Part shown: piece by piece, positions 6,641 to 13,255 of the stretch
How positions within the stretch are numbered: the stretch's first letter is position 1
Layout of the letters: each line of letters starts with the position of its first letter
DNA from: an uncultured bacterium
Lineage (GTDB): Bacteria; Actinomycetota; Coriobacteriia; Coriobacteriales; Coriobacteriaceae
Direction of reading: 5' to 3'
Length of the DNA stretch: 16,750 nucleotides
Assembly (NCBI GenBank): GCA_905215725.1
Contig: CAJMRD010000046.1
Span: 1 to 16,750, forward strand
Position numbers and translations under genes: made by a program
Notes under the pieces: generated by a model
The model's database searches: none
Seen by the model: the letters and a program-made list of their open reading frames with translations, nothing else
Told to the model about the DNA's origin: nothing

Positions 6641-8257
6641 GTCGCCGGTGCCGCCCTGGTCGCGGACACGACCGAGACCCCGCTTTCGCTCATGCACGAT
6701 GCCATGACGCTCATCGGCGAGCTGCGCCGCGCCCCCGAGCTCGCTTCGGCGCCGGTCGCCGCTCTCACCCGCGACGGCTTGCTGGCCCGCGCGCTCCACG
6801 CCGAGCCCGAGCGCTCGATCGCCGTCATGCCCAATAACGAGGAGGCGGCTCTTGAGGTTTGGCCCTCACTCGACCACGCCGCTGCAGCGTTTGAGGCTGC
6901 GACCAGCGCGGATGCCGAGGCCGAGGTTGCGGATGCCAACGAAGCCAACGACGAAGCCGCCGCTTCCTCCATGCCCGAACCTGCCGCCACGCTCGACTTG
7001 GGCGACGGCAAGCCGCTGCCCGTGCTCATCCCGGAGTCCGAGCAGTTCGCCAACCGCCTGCGCAAGAATGCCCGTCTGCGCCGCAAGTGGGCCAAGCGCG
7101 AGGGCGTGAGCTGCTACCGCGTCTACGATGCCGACCTGCCCGATTACTCCGCCGCCATCGATCTGTACGAGGGCTGCCCGCAGACGCCGGGCCGCTGGCT
7201 CGTCATCGCCGAATACGCCGCGCCCAAGACCATCGACCCCGCGCTGGCCCAGGCCCGCATGCTCGACATCTTGGCCATCTCGCCGCGCATCCTTGATGTT
7301 CCGGCCGAGCACGTGCACGCCAAGGCCCGCATGCGCTCACGTGGCGGCTCGCAGTACGGTAAGCAGGGCGCCGGCAAGGGCGGCTCGGGCGAGCGCGCCA
7401 ACATCGCGCGCCGTCGCCTGCCGCTCATCGAAGAAGGCGGGCTCACCTTTGCCGTCAACTTTGACGACTACCTGGATGTGGGCATCTTCCTGGATCACCG
7501 CGTCACCCGCAACCTGGTGCGCGAACACGCCAAACAGGCACGCCGCTTCCTCAATCTGTTCGCCTATACCGGCACCGCCACCTGCTATGCGGCCGACGGC
7601 GGCGTCGAGGAAACCGTGACAGTCGACCTTTCCAACACCTACCTGGACTGGGCCGAGCGCAATATGCGCCAGAACGGCTTTGTTGGTCCGCAGCATCATT
7701 TTGTGCGCGACGACGTGCTCGCCTGGATTCGCGACCAGCGCCAGACGCGCAACCGCTGGGACTTGATCTTTGTCGACCCGCCCACGTTCTCGAACTCGTC
7801 CAAGATGGGCCGCCGCACCTGGGATGTCCAGCGCGACCATGTTGAGCTTTTGGCCGGCGTATCTCGCCTGCTTGCACAGGGCGGACATGCCATCTTTAGC
7901 TGCAACCTGCGCGGCTTCCGCCCCGAAACGCGCAAGCTCGCGCGCGCGGGCGTCGTGCTGGAGAACATTACGGCACAGACCATCCCCGAGGACTTCGCGC
8001 GCAACCAGAAGGTGCACCACTGCTATATCGTGCGCCGACTGCCCATCGAGGACGCCATGGCCGAGGTCGGCTTTAGCGCCGAGGAGATTGCCGAGCGAAC
8101 CGAGGAGCTGCGCAACCCCGAGGCGCGCAAGCCTCGTGCAGCAGCGCCCGCGCCCACGCAGGCCGGCAACGGCAAATCAAACTTTGCCGGCAAACCCTCC
8201 CCTGCCGGCAAGTCCAAAAAGAAGAAGTTCTACGCCAGCAAGCCCAAGGGCAAATAA
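6629..8257 (+). CDS. rlmL: 23S rRNA methyltransferase RlmKL, C-terminal part (N-terminal half missing)
   Basis: RlmKL is a fused enzyme making m2G2445 (RlmL half) and m7G2069 (RlmK half) in E. coli 23S rRNA. Numbered from ATG 6131, residues about 168-250 look like the tail of the RlmL methyltransferase (AALTRDGLLARAL, then MPNNEEAALEVW). An acidic Ala/Glu/Asp-rich linker follows (about 252-295). The RlmK half then runs from FANRLRKN (306-313) through VYDADLPDY, YAAPKTIDP, the D-rich dimer segment DYLDVGIFLDHR, SAM motif I NLFAYTGTAT (475-484) and catalytic DPPTFSNS (549-556). A basic Lys/Pro/Ala tail ends the protein. The THUMP domain and the NPPY motif of RlmL are absent, lost at the junction. 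The RlmK half is intact and could be functional in its true genome. It converges on the kdpE-like gene. Confidence 0.88.
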   Translation, partial: HAGAVAGAALVADTTETPLSLMHDAMTLIGELRRAPELASAPVAALTRDGLLARALHAEPERSIAVMPNNEEAALEVWPSLDHAAAAFEAATSADAEAEVADANEANDEAAASSMPEPAATLDLGDGKPLPVLIPESEQFANRLRKNARLRRKWAKREGVSCYRVYDADLPDYSAAIDLYEGCPQTPGRWLVIAEYAAPKTIDPALAQARMLDILAISPRILDVPAEHVHAKARMRSRGGSQYGKQGAGKGGSGERANIARRRLPLIEEGGLTFAVNFDDYLDVGIFLDHRVTRNLVREHAKQARRFLNLFAYTGTATCYAADGGVEETVTVDLSNTYLDWAERNMRQNGFVGPQHHFVRDDVLAWIRDQRQTRNRWDLIFVDPPTFSNSSKMGRRTWDVQRDHVELLAGVSRLLAQGGHAIFSCNLRGFRPETRKLARAGVVLENITAQTIPEDFARNQKVHHCYIVRRLPIEDAMAEVGFSAEEIAERTEELRNPEARKPRAAAPAPTQAGNGKSNFAGKPSPAGKSKKKKFYASKPKGK

Positions 8258-8260
8258 CAA

Positions 8261-8327
8261 AGTTGCGGTGGAATATGGACTGTTTGGCCGCCAAATAGGC
8301 CATTTCCGTCCGTATTTCACCGCAACT
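8261..8327. terminator. Long stem-loop between convergent genes (probable terminator or dispersed palindrome)
   Basis: Arms 8261-8280 (AGTTGCGGTGGAATATGGAC) and 8308-8327 pair over 20 positions with only two G-T wobbles. Inside the 27-base loop, GGCC (8286-8289) can pair with GGCC (8298-8301). It fills most of the 94-base gap between the stops of rlmKL (+) and the kdpE-like gene (-). Read on the minus strand it is followed by the T-rich TTTGTTATTTG, so it can end the kdp transcript. No T-run follows on the plus strand. The length and near-perfect pairing exceed a typical terminator, which also fits a repeated palindromic element. Confidence 0.65.
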
Positions 8328-8351
8328 CATATTGGGACGGTGGTTGGCGAT

Positions 8352-9065
8352 CTAGCCTTGGGTGACCAATCGGTAACCGATGCCCACGTGTGTTTGGATA
8401 TAGCGCGGGTGCGCGGGGTCGGACTCGATCTTCTTGCGCAGCGTGCCCATAAAGACGCGCAGGCTCGCCAGGTCGCTCTTAGTTGCCGTGCCCCAAATCT
8501 CGTGCAGGATAAACTGGTGCGTTAGTACCTTGTCGGCGTTATGTGCCAGCAGGCACAAGAGCTTGTACTCAATCGGCGTCAGATGCAGCTCCTCGCCATC
8601 CATCGTGGCAATGCCGGCATCAAAGTCGATATGCAGCTCACCGGTATCGAACGAGCCCTCGGAGGCAACACCACCCGTTTGCGCATACGAAAGGCGCCTG
8701 AGCGTCGTGCGAATGCGTGCAAGCAGTTCCTCGACCGAAAACGGCTTGGTCAGGTAGTCATCGGCGCCGGCATCGAGCGCGCGAATCTTGTCCGCGTCCT
8801 CGCTGCGCGCCGAGACCACGATGATCGGCATGCCCGACCATGCGCGCACCGACTCCACCACCTTGACGCCGTCCATATCGGGCAGGCCCAGATCGAGTAG
8901 CACGATGCTCGGTGCCTGCGATGAGGCGGCGGCGATGGCGGCATGGGCGGTCTCCACGGCCATATGACGCAAGCCGTGCGCCTCGAGCGCGGCAACAATA
9001 AGGTTGCGGACGGCGGGATCGTCCTCAACGACCAAGATGAGCGGTTTTACGGCAGAGTTCGGCAC
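8352..9065 (-). CDS. kdpE: KdpE-type response regulator (OmpR/PhoB family)
   Basis: This DNA-binding response regulator pairs with the adjacent histidine kinase. KdpE proteins control K+ uptake genes. From GTG at 9065 it is 237 residues. The receiver domain has the acidic pair in LVVEDD (D15/D16), phospho-acceptor D58 in LLDLGLPDMDG and K107 in LTKPF. The stretch SARSEDADKIRALDAGADDYL is very close to KdpE. The winged-helix domain (about 140-235) has HLTPIEYKLL and ends DPAHPRYIQTHVGIGYRL, again KdpE-like. The GTG start is chosen because AAGGAG (9073-9078) sits seven bases upstream and the kinase stop is four bases away. The longer frame to 9146 overlaps the kinase gene and lacks support. The partner operon kdpFABC is not in the window. 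Confidence 0.87.
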   Translation of the reverse strand: MPNSAVKPLILVVEDDPAVRNLIVAALEAHGLRHMAVETAHAAIAAASSQAPSIVLLDLGLPDMDGVKVVESVRAWSGMPIIVVSARSEDADKIRALDAGADDYLTKPFSVEELLARIRTTLRRLSYAQTGGVASEGSFDTGELHIDFDAGIATMDGEELHLTPIEYKLLCLLAHNADKVLTHQFILHEIWGTATKSDLASLRVFMGTLRKKIESDPAHPRYIQTHVGIGYRLVTQG

Positions 9066-9069
9066 AGCG

Positions 9070-10695
9070 CTACTCCTTATCAAACGAAACGTCGGCGACG
9101 GGAAGCTCAATCGTAAAGACCGAGCCGTGCGGGTCCGCCGCGGCAACCTCTATGCTACCGCCATGCGCCAGCGCAATGGAGCGGCAGAGCGAAAGACCCA
9201 GGCCCACGCTGCGATGGCTGTCGGCAAGACCGTGGTTGGCGGTGTAGAACGACTCAAAGATGCGCTCGCGGTCCTCGGGCGCAATGCCCGGGCCGTCATC
9301 GGCCACCGAGCACACTACGCGTCCATCGTCGACGCCAATCGAGATCACGATGTGCGAGCCTGCGGGTGTATAGGTGATGGCGTTGTTCACCAGATTGACC
9401 ACCAGCTGCACCATCAGGCGCGCATCGACGTTGACGAGCGCCGGCTCGTCGCACGCCACCACCTTAAGGTCGTGCTCGCGCACGGCAGGGTTCACGTGGC
9501 GCAGCGCCTCCTCGACGATATCGTCCATGAGCTCGAGCGTGGTCGACAGGCGCATACCGCCACCCTCGAGCTTGGTGATAGCGAGCAGATTCTCGACGGT
9601 GGCGTTGAGCCATTGCGCATCCGAGCGAATGGACAGGAGCAGGCCGCGGCGCGTCTGGGCGTCGAGCACGGCGGTGCCGGTCGAGCCCTGGTCGAGCAGC
9701 ACATCGGCATTGCCCGAAATACTGGTGAGCGGCGTGCGCAGGTCGTGCGAGATGGAGCGCAGCAGGTTGGCGCGCAGCTGCTCATTTTTGGCAAGCACCG
9801 CCGCCTCCTCGCGGGCCTCCATGGCGCGGGCGCGGTCGAGCGCCAGCTCGCCTTCGCTCACGATGGCATCGGCAAGTGTCCGCTCCTCATGCGTCAGCAC
9901 GTCGGGCTCGGCAACGATAGCCAGCACGCCCACTACCGAGGCGGGATCGCCCGAGCGGACGAAGCCGTCGCCCGTGCGAACCGTCAGGTAGATGCCATAA
10001 AACGCCGAGCCGCCAAACGTGGCATCGAGCGGCGTTCCCACATAGGCGGACGCCGAGAGCCGCGGCGGCATCTGCGGCGCCAGTTCATGCACCGGTGCGG
10101 CATCGCCCACGGCCGTGTATGTCGCACGCGGCAGCAGGTCATCGCCCTCGGCGTCGGCGCTGTACCACACGACCGGACAGCCCGAAAGACGCGCCAGCTG
10201 CGTGGCCATGGCGTGAACGATCTGCTGCTCGTCGGCGCACCGCTGCAGCATGCGGTTGGTCTCGAGCACCATATGCGTGCGGCGGTCGCTGGCGGCAGCC
10301 TGTGCCAAGGCGCGGCGCAGGGCCAACGCAATCGAGCTCGACACAAGCGAGACCACGAACATGATGAAGAACATGCCGGGATAGCCGCGGTCGATAAGCG
10401 ACAGCGAGTAGCGCGGGTCGACAAACAAGAAGTTGTAGAGCGCCACGGCGGCAGCCGAGCTCAGCAAGCAATACAGGCGACTCCAGGTAAAGAATGCGCA
10501 CAGCTGAACGGCGAACACATAGACGATCATGATGCTCGGCGCGAGACCCGGATGGTCGAGCAGCGCGCCCACAATCGTCGCCGCGACCAGCAGTCCCACC
10601 GATACGCAGGCGTCATACAGAGGAGTGCGGCGCGTCAGCGTTGTGCGCCGCCACCAAAAGTTATCGGCAATATCGCTGTCCGTACGGACGTCCAT
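9070..10695 (-). CDS. kdpD: Short KdpD-type sensor histidine kinase without N-terminal KdpD/USP domains
   Basis: This membrane histidine kinase has 541 residues. The order is four membrane helices (about 30-47, 52-70, 75-92, 107-127) with the DUF4118 mark FVDPRYSLSL, a GAF-like region (about 145-290), and a HisKA helix with the phosphorylated H317 in SISHDLRTPL. The ATPase domain follows, with N box NLVNNAITYTP (434-444), DDGPGI (467-472) and GLGLSL (498-503). This equals the second half of KdpD. E. coli KdpD is 894 residues and carries an N-terminal P-loop KdpD domain plus a universal-stress domain, both absent here, and no upstream sequence encodes them. ATG 10695 follows AGAGGGG. The gene is co-transcribed with the regulator. 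A terminator-like hairpin lies just upstream. The substrate signal cannot be read from the sequence. Confidence 0.85.
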   Translation of the reverse strand: MDVRTDSDIADNFWWRRTTLTRRTPLYDACVSVGLLVAATIVGALLDHPGLAPSIMIVYVFAVQLCAFFTWSRLYCLLSSAAAVALYNFLFVDPRYSLSLIDRGYPGMFFIMFVVSLVSSSIALALRRALAQAAASDRRTHMVLETNRMLQRCADEQQIVHAMATQLARLSGCPVVWYSADAEGDDLLPRATYTAVGDAAPVHELAPQMPPRLSASAYVGTPLDATFGGSAFYGIYLTVRTGDGFVRSGDPASVVGVLAIVAEPDVLTHEERTLADAIVSEGELALDRARAMEAREEAAVLAKNEQLRANLLRSISHDLRTPLTSISGNADVLLDQGSTGTAVLDAQTRRGLLLSIRSDAQWLNATVENLLAITKLEGGGMRLSTTLELMDDIVEEALRHVNPAVREHDLKVVACDEPALVNVDARLMVQLVVNLVNNAITYTPAGSHIVISIGVDDGRVVCSVADDGPGIAPEDRERIFESFYTANHGLADSHRSVGLGLSLCRSIALAHGGSIEVAAADPHGSVFTIELPVADVSFDKE

Positions 10696-10715
10696 CAGCG
10701 CCCCGCCCCTCTCTC

Positions 10716-10774
10716 AAAAACAAAAACCACCACAGGGGACAGGCACCTTTGTGGTGGTTTCCCTTGTGGTGGTT
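10716..10774 (-). terminator. Terminator-like inverted repeat with T-run, plus direct repeat
   Basis: AAACCACCACA (10724-10734) pairs perfectly with TGTGGTGGTTT (10750-10760) around a 15-base loop. Read on the minus strand, the hairpin is followed at once by TTTTTGTTTTT (complement of 10716-10726), the layout of an intrinsic terminator for the kup/small-protein transcript, 20 bases before the kinase ATG. A second TTGTGGTGGTT copy at 10764-10774 repeats the one at 10749-10759, so two alternative hairpins can form with the same 5' arm. Because little room is left for a separate kinase promoter, partial read-through is likely. Confidence 0.7.
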
Positions 10775-10805
10775 CCAAGTGTATAGCCTTTGCAACCGGC
10801 GGTCG

Positions 10806-11000
10806 CTAGACAAACAACACGTGCGCGAGCAGCGCGCAAACGCACGCCGCGACAAGCAGCGTAACCACGATCGAGATCACGCGGTCGGCCATGTCCATGT
10901 TGGCGCGATTCGTAAAGAACCGATCTTCGGCGGCGTCGACGCGCGCCTCACGCACCATTTCGACCACCGCCTCACGGCCATCGAGCGCCTTTGTATCCAT
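10806..11000 (-). CDS. Small protein with C-terminal membrane helix, unknown function
   Basis: I do not recognise this 64-residue protein. It has a charged, probably helical N-terminal part (residues 1-40, rich in Asp, Glu and Arg, with REAVVEMVREARVDAAEDRF) and one hydrophobic segment (about 41-64, VISIVVTLLVAACVCALLAH) reaching the C terminus, the form of a tail-anchored small membrane protein. ATG 11000 is chosen because GGGGAGG lies five bases upstream. A longer start at 11030 has no such site. It lies 61 bases after kup on the same strand and before the kdpD-like gene. Position suggests a role with K+ transport, perhaps as a small accessory subunit, but it is not KdpF by sequence. This is inference from context. 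Confidence 0.7.
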   Translation of the reverse strand: MDTKALDGREAVVEMVREARVDAAEDRFFTNRANMDMADRVISIVVTLLVAACVCALLAHVLFV

Positions 11001-11061
11001 GTTTACCTCCCCGGCCTCAATCTTGTCCATCGAAAACCAACTCCATGCAGCCTGTCGGCGA

Positions 11062-13089
11062 CTACGGCCGCTCGTTGGGGGCCAGGCGCTGCATCTTATT
11101 CACAGCCTTGAACTTGGTGAACAGCGGCACGTACTCAAAGCTCACGTTGGAGTTCTCCAGGCCGTACCAACGCGCGGGCGTGCCGGCGGCGCGGCGGATG
11201 ATGTACTTGAGCGTGATGGCCGTACGCTCGCTCGGCTCCACATCGCTTTCGGGCGCCAGAAGCTTACGGATCAGGACGAACTTGAACGTGCCGATGTTAC
11301 CCGGATCCTTGTAGACCGAGTAGTCATGCGTCTGCGCCGGCAGCTCGCCGGTGGCAGCCAGGTCCTGAACGACCTGACGCAGATAGGCATTGACGCGCTG
11401 GTTGATCTTGTAGCCCAGGTACAGATGCACGCGGAACACGTAGTCGGTGCCGAACGTCTCGACCGAATAGGCAAAGGTATGCGGCTCGTCCATGGTCTCG
11501 ACATTCACAAACCACCAGGCGTGAGCACGCTTGGGATGCTTGTCCAAGATCGAGTAGACGATATCACGGTCGATGTAATCGGTATGGGTGTCCTTGGTCA
11601 GGTACACGATGTTGTCGCTCATGCGCTCATAACGATCGTCGTCGCGCAGGCGCTTGAGCTGCGGCAGGTAGCTGCGCAGCGGCAGCAGCGTAAACTGGCG
11701 CTGCTCGACCGCCGTGCCGTTGTACCAGCACACCATAATGCCCATGATGAGTGCAGCCATGAGGATGGTGAAGTAGCCGCCGTGGAAGAACTTGGTGAGC
11801 GAGCTCACGAAGAAGAAGCCTTCGAGCAAAAGGAAGAAGGCCGCGAAGATCCACGGAGCAACCTTGAGCTTGCGCTCCTCGTGCAGGTAGAAGAAGAGCA
11901 GCAGCGTGGTGCACATCATAGTCAGCGTAATGGCAAGGCCGTAGGCGGCTTCCATATGCGCCGAGTTCTGGAACAGCAGCACCACGATGACGCAGCCCAC
12001 GAGCATGACGTTGTTGACCATGGGGATGTAGAGCTGGCCCTTGGTCTCGGCAGGGTAGAAGACCTGCATGTGCGGCATGAGGTCCAGGCGGCTGGCCTCG
12101 GACACCAGCGAGAATGCGCCGGTGATGAGCGCCTGCGAGGCGATGATGGCCGCAACGGTGGAAAGGCCGACGGCAAACGGGCGCAGGCCCGGGGCGAGCA
12201 TCTGGTAGAACGGGTTGAGATCGGCAATGCCCATGAGCTCGGGGTTGGCAGCGTTGTTCATAAGCCAAGCGCCCTGGCCCATATAGGAAAGCAGCAGGCA
12301 GCACTTAACGAACGGCCAGGTAGCGTAGATGTTGCCGCGGCCGACGTGGCCCATGTCGGAGTAGAGCGCCTCGGCACCGGTGGTGGCGAGGAAGCAGCTG
12401 CCCAGAATCATGATGCCCGCGTGGTTGTTGGGGCTCAGCAAAAAGGCGATGCCGCGCAGCGGGTTGAGGCACAGCAGCACGGCGGGGTGCTGGAAGACAA
12501 AGAACAGACCCGTGCCGCCCAGGAACAGGAACCACAGCGTCATGATGGGGCCAAAGGCGTGACCGATCTTGGCCGTACCGATGCGCTGTACCAAGAAGAG
12601 CGCGATGATGATGGCAAGCGTAATGGCGACGACGCGGCCCTGATCATCGCCCAGCACGGCATGGACCGCCGGGATGGTGCGCAGGCCCTCGATGGCCGTG
12701 GTAACGGTAACGGCCGGCGTCAGGATGCCGTCGGCGAGCAGCGCGGCGCCACCCAGCATGGCGGGGATGATGAGCCATTTACCGCAGCGCTTAACCAAGC
12801 TGTACAGGGCAAAGATGCCGCCCTCACCATGGTTATCGGCGCGCAGCGAGATGAGCACATACTTGATGGTGGTCAGCAGCGTGACCGTCCACACGACAAG
12901 GGAGAGCGCGCCAAGCACGAACTCCTCCGTCACGCTCCCGATGCCGCCGTTGCCGGCAACGAGCGCCTTGGTTACATACATAGGGCTGGTGCCGATATCG
13001 CCGTACACCACACCCAGCGTGACGAGCATCGCCGAGATGCTCACAGGAATCGCAGCGTGCGAGGCTGCCTCCTTGGCCTTTTGTTCCAT
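11062..13089 (-). CDS. kup: KUP-family potassium transporter
   Basis: KUP proteins take up K+, usually as K+/H+ symporters of the inner membrane. From ATG 13089 the product is 675 residues, against 622 for E. coli Kup. The family signature GVVYGDIGTSPMY lies at 26-38, followed by HGEGGIFALYSL, the LLADGILTPAVTV helix, GTGLFF, then MGHVGRGNI and ATWPFVKCCLLLSYMGQGA. About twelve membrane helices end near residue 440, and a soluble C-terminal domain of about 230 residues follows. GGGAGG ten bases before the ATG sets the start. The TTG frame at 13107 lies within that site. It is the first gene of a minus-strand block with the small protein and the kdpDE-like pair, which suggests control by K+ supply. 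Confidence 0.93.
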   Translation of the reverse strand: MEQKAKEAASHAAIPVSISAMLVTLGVVYGDIGTSPMYVTKALVAGNGGIGSVTEEFVLGALSLVVWTVTLLTTIKYVLISLRADNHGEGGIFALYSLVKRCGKWLIIPAMLGGAALLADGILTPAVTVTTAIEGLRTIPAVHAVLGDDQGRVVAITLAIIIALFLVQRIGTAKIGHAFGPIMTLWFLFLGGTGLFFVFQHPAVLLCLNPLRGIAFLLSPNNHAGIMILGSCFLATTGAEALYSDMGHVGRGNIYATWPFVKCCLLLSYMGQGAWLMNNAANPELMGIADLNPFYQMLAPGLRPFAVGLSTVAAIIASQALITGAFSLVSEASRLDLMPHMQVFYPAETKGQLYIPMVNNVMLVGCVIVVLLFQNSAHMEAAYGLAITLTMMCTTLLLFFYLHEERKLKVAPWIFAAFFLLLEGFFFVSSLTKFFHGGYFTILMAALIMGIMVCWYNGTAVEQRQFTLLPLRSYLPQLKRLRDDDRYERMSDNIVYLTKDTHTDYIDRDIVYSILDKHPKRAHAWWFVNVETMDEPHTFAYSVETFGTDYVFRVHLYLGYKINQRVNAYLRQVVQDLAATGELPAQTHDYSVYKDPGNIGTFKFVLIRKLLAPESDVEPSERTAITLKYIIRRAAGTPARWYGLENSNVSFEYVPLFTKFKAVNKMQRLAPNERP

Positions 13090-13117
13090 AAGCCGGTTTC
13101 CTCCCAACTTTAACGTT

Positions 13118-13130
13118 CGAGGGGATTATA
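13118..13130 (-). promoter_or_regulatory. Probable -10 element of the kup promoter
   Basis: On the minus strand a perfect TATAAT (complement of 13125-13130) lies 36 bases before the kup ATG, inside an AT-rich stretch unlike the GC-rich coding DNA around it. A weak -35 candidate (CATTAA, with TTGACA as consensus) lies 17 bases further upstream. Transcription would begin near 13118. No riboswitch-like structure fits in the short leader that this leaves. A small GGCCT/AGGCC hairpin is upstream at 13186-13197. Confidence 0.5.
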
Positions 13131-13201
13131 GGTAATCGGCCCATGTTTTAATGCACTGTTTTCCCAGCTAGATAAACATTTATACGGCCTTTAGGCCACC
13201 A

Positions 13202-13249
13202 CGGCGATATGGAATGTGCCAAAGGGACTGTCCCTTTGGCACATCGCCG
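13202..13249. repeat. Strong palindrome between nitroreductase and kup
   Basis: Arms 13214-13227 (ATGTGCCAAAGGGA) and 13231-13244 pair perfectly over 14 bases around a CTG loop. CGGCG (13202-13206) and CGCCG (13245-13249) can extend the stem past a seven-base bulge. It begins seven bases beyond the nitroreductase stop (minus strand), a terminator position, but no T-run follows on either strand. The motif combination GTGCC + AAAGGGAC looks like a dispersed palindromic repeat and not a gene-specific terminator. Confidence 0.65.
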
Positions 13250-13255
13250 CATTCG

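Noticed and set aside
6131..8257. A genuine new adenylate kinase-methyltransferase fusion protein
   Set aside because: Both partners are broken at the same point, in the middle of domains and not at domain borders, and the neighbourhoods on each side come from different lineages. A chimera is much simpler.
8261..8327. CRISPR repeat or array
   Set aside because: There is a single inverted repeat, with no regularly spaced copies, spacers or cas genes in the window.
9004..10809. A 601-codon plus-strand open frame opposite the histidine kinase
   Set aside because: It is antisense to a well-supported KdpD-type kinase. No domain is recognisable and no good binding site lies at its start.
10891..13113. 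A 740-codon plus-strand open frame opposite kup
   Set aside because: It is antisense to a clear KUP transporter in GC-rich DNA. The product is rich in His, Gln, Asp and Arg with no recognisable domain, which is typical of a shadow frame.
13090..13255. A ydaO-type (c-di-AMP) riboswitch upstream of kup
   Set aside because: The expected leader would be short if the TATAAT at 13125-13130 is used, and I see none of the conserved ydaO core motifs. Only simple palindromes are present.
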